Source: Bog-473 sp963707835 | GTDB taxonomy: Bacteria; Actinomycetota; Acidimicrobiia; Acidimicrobiales; RAAP-2 | NCBI GenBank assembly: GCA_963707835.1 | Contig: CAVPRI010000002.1 | Location: forward strand, 372,001-436,000 | Length of the DNA: 64,000 nucleotides | Direction of reading: 5' to 3' | Part shown: piece by piece, positions 46,645 through 54,074 of the stretch | How the letters are laid out: every line of letters begins with the position of its first letter | Numbering within the stretch: position 1 is the stretch's first letter | Notes under the pieces: model-generated | Seen by the model: only the letters and a program-made list of their open reading frames with translations | Databases searched by the model: none | What the model was told of the DNA's origin: nothing | Program-made: the position numbers and the translations under genes

Positions 46645-49600
46645 TCAGCGCACGCGGTGGCGCACGAACTGGACCAGGCCGTCGACGGCGAGCAGGCACA
46701 CGGCCAGCCAGGCGAGTGAGTTGGCCGGACTGAACCTGACCGGCCAGATGATGTCGGGCAGGTAGTGGTCGTGGTGCTGGGTCCACACCATGTACGCGGT
46801 GAGGGCGGCCAGGAGCCCCACCGCGCCGGCCACCACCACCGCTCGGGCCCGGGCCACCCGGAGCTCGGCCACAAGGGCGGCACCGATGAGCACCCCGGCC
46901 AGCGGATGGACGAAGAAGCCCACCGCGAGTGCGCCCAGGGTGGCCAGGACGGCGGTCAGCCGCCACGAGGGTGTGGCCCCGTCGCTGCGCAGGAGCGAGG
47001 TGAGCCCGGGGTGGTACGGCTCGGCCCCCCCGGCGCGCATGGTGACGTCGCTCTCGATGTCGGTGACGGTGCCGACCAGGGCGGTGGCGCGCCGTCCGTG
47101 GACGGCGCGCCGGCGTCGGGCCAGCAGGCGGCGGGGGAGCAGGACCAGCGCGAGGCTGAGCGCCAGGGTGCCCCCTGAGAGCACGAGCGCCAGGTTCACC
47201 ACCCGCTGGGGGGTCCAGGTCAGGGTGATGGTGATGGGGCCCTTGGCCTCGGACCCCGGCACGTACCAGCCGTTGGCGTAGCCGTCGATCAGCGTCGAGC
47301 TCCCGAGCGCGTGCCCATTCGACGTGGTCGCCTGCCACCCCCGGCTCTGCGACTGGCCGAGGACGAGCCAGAACCCCTTTCCGTCGCCGTGCACTCCGAC
47401 CGTGACGACATTGCGGCCGCTGGACTGCACGGTCGTGGCCGGGGAGGCGTGGTGTGGTGGCGGCGGGAGCTGCCCGTCGGCCAGGAGCGGGAGCGCTCCA
47501 CCCCCGGCGGCCGAGGCGAGGTTGAGGGTGTCGACGTCGATCCCGTCGGCGGCGTGGGTGGCCGTGGTGAGCACGTGGGACCCTGCCGAGAGGATGATGC
47601 CACCAGCCGCATTGCCGCAGCCCCGGATGCTCAGTCCCTGGTTGGCCAGGGCTCCCGACGTGGAGCCGCTGATGGAGATGTCCACCGGATGGCCATCGAT
47701 GGCCAGCAGGTTCGAGTAGCAGGCGGTCGGGACAGTGGTGGGGGTGGAGAGGGTCGCCACACCTGGGATGGTGATCTCGGCCAGCCCGACGGGGTCGGTG
47801 TTGGTGTTCTCGGACTGGTAGTCGAGGAAGTCGTGGGGGGCCACGGCGTCGACGGTGATGCGGACGTCGGAGCCGTTGAGCGGCGCGAACTGCAAGGGCA
47901 CGGTGGTAACGGACCCCTGTGGTCGCCCGACCCCTGGGTCGACCGCAGGGAGGGTGACCGTCCGTGAGCCCGACGGGGTCGAGATGGTGACCGAGGTGGG
48001 GATCGAGTGCACTCCGTCGGCGACCACGCCGAGATCGAGATGGTCGAAGGTCACGGGGCGGCTCAGCCGATAGTCGACCCACGATCCGACCTGGCTGCCC
48101 AGTGCCGGCATCCACGACGTGTCTGGGTTGCCGTCGACCGCGGCGGCGGCACCAGCCGCCAGGTCGCCCGGGAGCCGGTTCGAGGAGTTGGCTCCGAGGA
48201 TGGTGGCGAGACCGCCTGAGGTCGAGGTCGGGGCGATGCCGAGCAGCTGGTCGACCAGGGGGTCGGCATCGAGCGTCGAGATTCGGGCAGCTCCGCCGAC
48301 GGAGAAGGAGCGGGCGGTCGGGAGGGTGAACACCCTGGCCATGGAGGCTTCGGGATCGCTGCGTGGCGGCGTCACCTGGGCCCGGATCCGGCTGAGGAGG
48401 ATGTCGAGTTGGTGGGAGAGGGAGGCCTTCCCCGCCGAGCCCAGCAGGTCGGTGGGCAGGCGGAGGGCCTCGGTGGCGGGGGCGACCCCCGGAATGGTGA
48501 TCTCCGCGAAGCCGACGCCGCTCTGGCCGAAGTAGTTCCTCAGGACGCCCACGTTGGTGGCGTCGATGGTGATCTCGAGGGTGGAGAACCGCCGCGAGGG
48601 GAACGACACCACCTGCCCGGCCCCGTTGAGCGATGCCGGGCCCAAGGTGGCGTGCACCGGCTGGCCCCCATCGAAACTGAGTGTGACGTCGGTGATCGAG
48701 CGTGTACCCCCGGGCTGGAGCAGCGTGATGTGGTCCGTGGTCACCGGCCGCGTCAGCCTGACCTGAATCGACTGGTTCGTTCCGGGCCCGAACACGCCCT
48801 CGGTCCATGCCGTGGCCGGGTTGCCGTCGACCGCGGCCAACGGCTGGGACTCGGGGATGTCGGTGATGGGGTTCCCGTAGGCCGTGGCCCGGACCGAGGC
48901 CACCCCGCTCACCTGGGCGACGGTCTGGGTGGCGGTGGCGGTCCCGGGGAAGATCGGGAGTGGCACCTGGGCGGGATCCGGGACCAGGGGGGTCTCGTTG
49001 GCCTGCTGGACGTAGCCGTAGTCGTCGAGAACCGACCCCCAGGTGAGGTCCTTCTTCTGGTTGGTGTCGGTGAGCACCAGGACGGCTCCGCGCTGGAGCT
49101 GGGTGCCCAGGCCGGCCTTGTCGCCGGCAAAGGTGCCCGAGTACAGGACCGTCGGGTTGGAGGCCAGGAGCCCAGCGCCCGCCGCCTCGAGCACGCCCTG
49201 GCCGTCACCGGCCACCAGCAACGGCGTGCTCGGGCTCTCTGTGCGGTTGATGGGGCGAGGGTTGGGGACGGCGAACACGGCGACAGGTGGCGGGGTAGAG
49301 GTTCCCGTGGGGATGCTCAGCTGGGTCTCGTCCGTCAGGGGGAACCGGAGTGGCTGGTACTGAGTGGGCGTCCCGAAGGTCACGGGCTCGGCCAGACCGG
49401 TCTTGGGGTCGTTGAGCGCCAGCCAGACCTCCTCCGGGCGCGCCGCGCTGAACCGTTCGAACTGGACGTCGGACTCGTAGAGGATGTCGCCCACGCTCAT
49501 GAGGCTGGCCACCGGCGCCAGTGTTTGCGGCACGAAGACCCCGTCCTGCATCGACTCGTCGATGGCCTGGAGGAGGTTGACGCTGGCCGGTTCGCCCATG

Positions 49601-51105
49601 GGCACGCCGGTGCGGATCACGTAGGGGCGGGTCATGATGCCGGGCCACACGGGGTCGGTCGTGACCCCCCAGCGGTAGTAGGCGAAATCGAGACCCGGGT
49701 ACTGGAGCACCCGGGTCTCATCACCCTGCGCGTCGAGGTAGTGGGCCGCATCGGTGATGTAGCTGGGCAGCGTGGCGGGGCGGGACAGGTTCTGCGCCAC
49801 CAGGTTGCCCGTCCAGAGTGGCTCGAGGTTGACCCCGATCACGACGGCGCTCACGGCCAGCACGGCGAGACCGACCCGTCGGTGCCACGCGGTGATCGCG
49901 GTGATCCCGGCCCCCAGCATGAGGGCGAGGCCCAGCACGACCAGGGGCACGATCCGGTTCGTGGACCGCAGGGCCAGCGCCACGGTGGATCCCGAGCTGG
50001 CCAGCTTGACCAGGGCTCCGAACGGCGTGGACTCGCTGAACGGATAGGTGCCGACGGCCAGCACGATGCCCAGCACCACGAGAGTGATGGCGAACAGGCG
50101 GTAGCGCCAGCGGGCCAGGAGGCCACCGACCACACAGATCGCCGGCACGAGGAAGCTGACCCCGATGAGCCAGGCCCACTGGGTGTAGTCGAGCGACGCC
50201 GAGATCCACGGCTCGAGCTTGTCCTGGCCGTAGAAGGACCAGTAGCCGAGGCCGCGCAGGATCTCCGAGGAGAGCGAGGTGAGGGCGACGGTGGGGACGG
50301 TCTCGGTGTAGATGAGGACGTTGATCCCGTAGGCGCCCTCGGCCCACAGGCCGGCCATCCACCACAGCGAGACCCCCAGGCTCAGGACCCCGAGCTTCAG
50401 GGCGGTCGTCCACGCCGCAGGCCAGGTGATCTCGCGCGAGCCCCACACGCCGTACACGAGCCAGAGCGCCGGCGCGAGACCGATGAGGAGGATCGAGGTG
50501 GCGTTGACCCCACCGACCAGGGCAACCACGAGGGCGAAGAGGGCTGGGTAGCGCCAGCCACCCCGGCGCGCGGCCCGGATGGTGAAGACCAGCATCCATC
50601 CGGCTCCCGCCCAGGGCATGAGGATGGCCGAGATCCGGTCGATGTAGCTGAGGACGTACGGCGAGAGCATGTAGGTCAACGCCGCGGCCAGCTGACCGCT
50701 CCGTGACAGCCCGAGCATGCGGCCGAGCACCCAGACGCCGGTGCCGGCGGCGAAGAAGAGCGTGCCCATCCACAGCCGTTGGCTCACCCACACCGGGACG
50801 TGCAGCTCGGCCATGAGCCAGTAGTAGGGACCCATGGGGAAGAGGAAACCGATGTTCTGGTGGGTAACGGTCCCGGTCCCCACGTCGGGGTCCCACATGG
50901 AGATGGCGCTCTGGATGAGCCGGCCCGGGTCCAGGTAGAGGTACTCCTTGGTGTCGGCCGACACCATGCCCCGGCGGGTGAGGAGCAGCGGGATGTAGCT
51001 GATCGCCGCCAGTGCGGCGACGGCGACGACGTCGAGGGGTTGGGCGCCCCACTTTCGGGTTCGTCCGGGAGCTGGCCGAGACATGGCGGGGGCGGTATCC
51101 AACAT
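46645..51105 (-). CDS. aftD: AftD-type alpha-(1->3)-arabinofuranosyltransferase family protein
   Basis: At 1,486 residues this is the longest intact gene here. The N-terminal half is a multi-helix GT-C membrane enzyme: LTRRGMVSADTKEYLYLDPG carries the acidic residues of the active site, followed by HQNIGFLFPMGPYYWLM and LTYMLSPYVLSYIDRISAIL. These are signatures of mycobacterial AftD (DUF3367), which branches arabinan of the cell wall. The outer half has discoidin-like carbohydrate-binding segments (AVDGNPATAWTEGVFG and AAVDGNPDTSWMPALGS), then a late DUF3367-type region (GRNVVTVGVHGDGKGFWLVL) and three or four terminal helices. The start may be ATG 51105 or the second Met eight codons on. 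It implies an arabinan- or related-furanose surface polymer. The substrate here is untested. Confidence 0.85.
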   Translation of the reverse strand: MLDTAPAMSRPAPGRTRKWGAQPLDVVAVAALAAISYIPLLLTRRGMVSADTKEYLYLDPGRLIQSAISMWDPDVGTGTVTHQNIGFLFPMGPYYWLMAELHVPVWVSQRLWMGTLFFAAGTGVWVLGRMLGLSRSGQLAAALTYMLSPYVLSYIDRISAILMPWAGAGWMLVFTIRAARRGGWRYPALFALVVALVGGVNATSILLIGLAPALWLVYGVWGSREITWPAAWTTALKLGVLSLGVSLWWMAGLWAEGAYGINVLIYTETVPTVALTSLSSEILRGLGYWSFYGQDKLEPWISASLDYTQWAWLIGVSFLVPAICVVGGLLARWRYRLFAITLVVLGIVLAVGTYPFSESTPFGALVKLASSGSTVALALRSTNRIVPLVVLGLALMLGAGITAITAWHRRVGLAVLAVSAVVIGVNLEPLWTGNLVAQNLSRPATLPSYITDAAHYLDAQGDETRVLQYPGLDFAYYRWGVTTDPVWPGIMTRPYVIRTGVPMGEPASVNLLQAIDESMQDGVFVPQTLAPVASLMSVGDILYESDVQFERFSAARPEEVWLALNDPKTGLAEPVTFGTPTQYQPLRFPLTDETQLSIPTGTSTPPPVAVFAVPNPRPINRTESPSTPLLVAGDGQGVLEAAGAGLLASNPTVLYSGTFAGDKAGLGTQLQRGAVLVLTDTNQKKDLTWGSVLDDYGYVQQANETPLVPDPAQVPLPIFPGTATATQTVAQVSGVASVRATAYGNPITDIPESQPLAAVDGNPATAWTEGVFGPGTNQSIQVRLTRPVTTDHITLLQPGGTRSITDVTLSFDGGQPVHATLGPASLNGAGQVVSFPSRRFSTLEITIDATNVGVLRNYFGQSGVGFAEITIPGVAPATEALRLPTDLLGSAGKASLSHQLDILLSRIRAQVTPPRSDPEASMARVFTLPTARSFSVGGAARISTLDADPLVDQLLGIAPTSTSGGLATILGANSSNRLPGDLAAGAAAAVDGNPDTSWMPALGSQVGSWVDYRLSRPVTFDHLDLGVVADGVHSIPTSVTISTPSGSRTVTLPAVDPGVGRPQGSVTTVPLQFAPLNGSDVRITVDAVAPHDFLDYQSENTNTDPVGLAEITIPGVATLSTPTTVPTACYSNLLAIDGHPVDISISGSTSGALANQGLSIRGCGNAAGGIILSAGSHVLTTATHAADGIDVDTLNLASAAGGGALPLLADGQLPPPPHHASPATTVQSSGRNVVTVGVHGDGKGFWLVLGQSQSRGWQATTSNGHALGSSTLIDGYANGWYVPGSEAKGPITITLTWTPQRVVNLALVLSGGTLALSLALVLLPRRLLARRRRAVHGRRATALVGTVTDIESDVTMRAGGAEPYHPGLTSLLRSDGATPSWRLTAVLATLGALAVGFFVHPLAGVLIGAALVAELRVARARAVVVAGAVGLLAALTAYMVWTQHHDHYLPDIIWPVRFSPANSLAWLAVCLLAVDGLVQFVRHRVR

Positions 51106-51214
51106 GGGCGAGGCGGCGAAAGGTTAGCGGGACCTCGGCGCCGAAGGGTGGCAGAAGCCCTGGCAGCGGCCCTGTCGGGCGACAGTTATGAGATACCGCC
51201 CCACACGTCGGCGG

Positions 51215-51220
51215 TAGCAT
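51215..51220 (+). promoter_or_regulatory. -10-like box TAGCAT upstream of coaE
   Basis: TAGCAT lies 8 nt before the coaE ATG and no ribosome site is present between them. It belongs to the repeated TAnnnT-N6-9-ATG pattern of this window. Confidence 0.4.
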
Positions 51221-51228
51221 CCCCGGGC

Positions 51229-51849
51229 ATGCTGGTGGTGGGGTTGACGGGCGGTATCGGTGCGGGGAAGTCGGCGGTGGCCGACCTGCTCGAAGCTCGT
51301 GGCGCCGTCCTGGTGGACGCCGACGAGGTGGCCCGCGCCGTCGTGGAGCCGGGCGGACCCGCCTATCAGCCGGTGATCGACCGGTTCGGCCGCGGGGTCG
51401 TGGCCTCTGACGGGACCATCGACCGCAAGGCGCTGGCCGCGCTGGCCTTCGTCGACGAGGAGTCCCGGTTGGCCCTCAACGCCATCACCCATCCGGCCAT
51501 CGGGGCGGCGCTGCTGGCGGCCCGTGACGCCGTGAGCGATCCCGATGCCGTGGTGATCATGGCCATCCCGCTCCTGACCGAGGCCCACCGGGCCACGATG
51601 GGCCTCGACCAGATCGTGGTCGTGGACTGTCCCACCGACGTGGCCCTCGAGCGGCTGCTCTCTCAGCGTGGCTTCGAGCGAGCCGACGCCGTGGCGCGGA
51701 TCAACTCGCAGATCTCTCGCGAGGAGCGGCTGGCCTACGCTGACTACGTGGTCGACAACTCTGGTGACCGGGCTGCGCTCGGCGCAGCGGTCGATGCGCT
51801 GTGGCAGTGGCTCACGGCCCGGGCCTCTCGCCGGGCCGCTCCGGCCTGA
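51229..51849 (+). CDS. coaE: Dephospho-CoA kinase CoaE
   Basis: CoaE phosphorylates dephospho-CoA in the last step of coenzyme A synthesis. The 206-residue protein has the P-loop GLTGGIGAGKSAV at the start, then VLVDADEVARAVVEPGGP, AITHPAIGA, IMAIPLLTEA and VVDCPTDVALERL with RINSQISREERLAYADYVVDN (lid and adenine site). It lacks the extra C-terminal UPF0157 domain seen in mycobacterial CoaE. The start was set by the family N-terminus. It is followed by uvrB after 108 bp, as in other actinobacteria. Confidence 0.95.
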   Translation: MLVVGLTGGIGAGKSAVADLLEARGAVLVDADEVARAVVEPGGPAYQPVIDRFGRGVVASDGTIDRKALAALAFVDEESRLALNAITHPAIGAALLAARDAVSDPDAVVIMAIPLLTEAHRATMGLDQIVVVDCPTDVALERLLSQRGFERADAVARINSQISREERLAYADYVVDNSGDRAALGAAVDALWQWLTARASRRAAPA

Positions 51850-51942
51850 TCTCCACGCCGTCGAGGCACCCGCCTTTCTAGGCGCGGCGTCGACGCTCCG
51901 ACTGGAGACGCCCGACCAGCCGAAGCCGTCGCAACCCCCGGG

Positions 51943-51948
51943 TAGCCT
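51943..51948 (+). promoter_or_regulatory. -10-like box TAGCCT upstream of uvrB
   Basis: TAGCCT lies 9 nt before the uvrB ATG; no ribosome site is seen. I found no clear LexA box in the 108-bp gap, so SOS control cannot be claimed. Confidence 0.35.
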
Positions 51949-51957
51949 CGAGGCGTC

Positions 51958-54003
51958 ATGCCAGCGTTCGAGGTCATCTCGCCGTTCCGGCCTTCCGGCG
52001 ACCAGCCGCAGGCGATCGTGGCCCTCGTCGAAGGGGTGCAGCGGGGAGATCGCTACCAGACCCTCCAGGGCATCACCGGGTCGGGGAAGACGGCCACGGT
52101 CGCCTGGATGATCGAGCAGGCGCAGCGGCCGACGCTGATCATCGAGCCCAACAAGTCGTTGGCGGCCCAGCTCTCCTCCGAGCTCCGTGAGCTGTTCCCG
52201 AAGAACCGGGTCGAGTTCTTCGTGTCCTACTACGACTACTACCAGCCCGAGGCGTACCTCCCGACCACCGACACCTACATCGAGAAGGATTCGTCCATCA
52301 ACGACGAGATCGACCGGTTGCGCCATGCCACGACGTCGTCGCTCCTGATGCGCCGGGACGTGATCGTGGTGGCCTCCGTGTCGTGCATCTACGGCTTGGG
52401 GTCGCCCGAGGAGTACCGGGACCGGATCCTCGCACTGGCCGTGGGCCAGCAGGTCGACCAACGCGAGGTGTTGCGTCGCCTGGTGGACCTCCAGTACACG
52501 CGCAACGAGGTCAACCTCGTCCGTGGGACCTTCCGGGCTCGCGGTGACACGATCGAGATCCACCCGGCCTACGAGGAGGCGGCGCTGCGGGTGGAGATGT
52601 TCGGGGACACCGTGGAGCGGATCGTGCCGTTCGACGTGCTCACCGGGGAGATGGGCGAGGAGATGGAGGACGTGGCCGTATATGCCGCCACGCACTACGT
52701 GACCGGCGATGACATCGTCCAGCGCGCCGTGGCCTCCATCGAGATCGAGCTGCGGGAAAGGCTCCAGGAGTTCGAACGGGAGGGCAAGCTCCTCGAGGCA
52801 CAGCGATTGCGGGTCCGGACCGAACACGACCTCGAGATGCTCGCCGAGACCGGCGTGTGCTCGGGGGTGGAGAACTACAGCCGCCATCTCGACGGCCGGG
52901 CGCCGGGCGAGACCCCGTACACGCTGCTCGACTTCTTCCCACGGGACTACCTGTGCGTGATCGACGAAAGTCATGTGGCGGTACCCCAGCTGCACGGCCA
53001 GTATGCGGGCGACCGCTCCCGCAAGGACGTCCTGGTGGAGCACGGGTTCCGCCTCCCCTCTGCCCGCGACAATCGCCCGCTGCGTTTCGACGAGTTCGTC
53101 GAGCGGGTGCCGCAGTGCGTGTTCGTGTCGGCCACCCCGGGTCCGTTCGAGCTCGAGCACTCGGCCCAGGTCGTCGAGCAGGTGATCCGTCCGACGGGCC
53201 TGGTGGACCCCGAGGTCACGATCATGCCCACGAAAGGACAGGTCGACGACCTGCAGGGCCGGATCGCGCGCACGGTGGAGGCCGGCGGCCGGGTCCTGGT
53301 CACCACGCTGACCAAGAAGATGGCCGAGGACCTGACCGATTATCTGGCCGACGCGGGCGTGCGAGTCCAGTACCTCCACTCCGACATCGACACCATCACC
53401 CGGATCGAGATCCTCCGCGAGCTGCGTCTGGGGAGCATCGACGTCCTGGTCGGCATCAATCTGCTGCGCGAGGGACTCGACCTGCCCGAGGTGGCATTGG
53501 TGGCCATCCTCGACGCCGACAAGGAGGGGTTCCTGCGTTCGGCCTCCTCGCTGATCCAGACCATGGGCCGTGCGGCGCGCAACGTGGACGGTTCGGTCGT
53601 GCTCTATGCCGACACGGTGACCGACTCCATGCGTGAAGCGGTCTCGACCACCCAGCGCCGCCGAGAGGTCCAGATGGCCTACAACCGCGAGCACGGGATC
53701 GACCCCCAGACCGTCCGGAAATCGGTCACGGACATCCTCGAGCGCCTGCGCGGGAGTGCCGGTGGGGTGGCCAAGGCGGGCCGGAGCCGGGCCGAGGTGC
53801 GCAAGAACGCCGCAGTGCGCGGCACACGACGGACGGCGGGATCGCTGGTGAACGAGGGCGCGGCGTCGTCGCCTGCGGCCGCAGTGGAGCTCATGACGCA
53901 GCTCGAATCCGAGATGAAGTCCGCCGCCGCCGATCTGCGGTACGAGGAGGCGGCCCTGCTGCGCGACGAGATCGCCGAGCTCCGGGCGTCTATCCCGGGC
54001 TGA
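51958..54003 (+). CDS. uvrB: UvrABC excinuclease subunit UvrB
   Basis: UvrB verifies DNA lesions and receives UvrC. The 681-residue helicase-fold protein has Walker A GITGSGKTATVAW, the beta-hairpin region VSYYDYYQPEAYLPTTDTYI with its Tyr-rich lesion-probing residues, CIYGLGSPEEY, a DESH box (VIDESHVAVPQL), motif V/VI LVGINLLREGLDLPEVALV and QTMGRAARNV, and a C-terminal UvrC-binding helix pair (SEMKSAAADLRYEEAALLRD). Length is normal and no slip is seen. Confidence 0.97.
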   Translation: MPAFEVISPFRPSGDQPQAIVALVEGVQRGDRYQTLQGITGSGKTATVAWMIEQAQRPTLIIEPNKSLAAQLSSELRELFPKNRVEFFVSYYDYYQPEAYLPTTDTYIEKDSSINDEIDRLRHATTSSLLMRRDVIVVASVSCIYGLGSPEEYRDRILALAVGQQVDQREVLRRLVDLQYTRNEVNLVRGTFRARGDTIEIHPAYEEAALRVEMFGDTVERIVPFDVLTGEMGEEMEDVAVYAATHYVTGDDIVQRAVASIEIELRERLQEFEREGKLLEAQRLRVRTEHDLEMLAETGVCSGVENYSRHLDGRAPGETPYTLLDFFPRDYLCVIDESHVAVPQLHGQYAGDRSRKDVLVEHGFRLPSARDNRPLRFDEFVERVPQCVFVSATPGPFELEHSAQVVEQVIRPTGLVDPEVTIMPTKGQVDDLQGRIARTVEAGGRVLVTTLTKKMAEDLTDYLADAGVRVQYLHSDIDTITRIEILRELRLGSIDVLVGINLLREGLDLPEVALVAILDADKEGFLRSASSLIQTMGRAARNVDGSVVLYADTVTDSMREAVSTTQRRREVQMAYNREHGIDPQTVRKSVTDILERLRGSAGGVAKAGRSRAEVRKNAAVRGTRRTAGSLVNEGAASSPAAAVELMTQLESEMKSAAADLRYEEAALLRDEIAELRASIPG

Positions 54004-54062
54004 GCTCGGTCCCGCGCCACGCTGCCCGTCGGGGCCCGGCCGGAGCGGTCACTGCCTCCCGG

Positions 54063-54068
54063 TATCCT
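54063..54068 (+). promoter_or_regulatory. -10-like box TATCCT upstream of uvrA
   Basis: TATCCT lies only 6 nt before the uvrA ATG, the closest of the series and close to the TATAAT ideal. A transcript from it would begin at the start codon. Confidence 0.4.
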
Positions 54069-54074
54069 GCCCAG

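Noticed and set aside
48409..50706. Very long open frames antisense to real genes (also near 1920-4583, 41006-43240, 51124-53694 and 54348-57392 on the minus strand, and 5073-6818 on the plus strand)
   Set aside because: High GC suppresses stops in shadow frames. The translations are Arg/Gly/His/Pro-rich with no family motif, while the opposite frame carries complete conserved proteins (AftD, TrpB, flippase, UvrB, UvrA, FabF).
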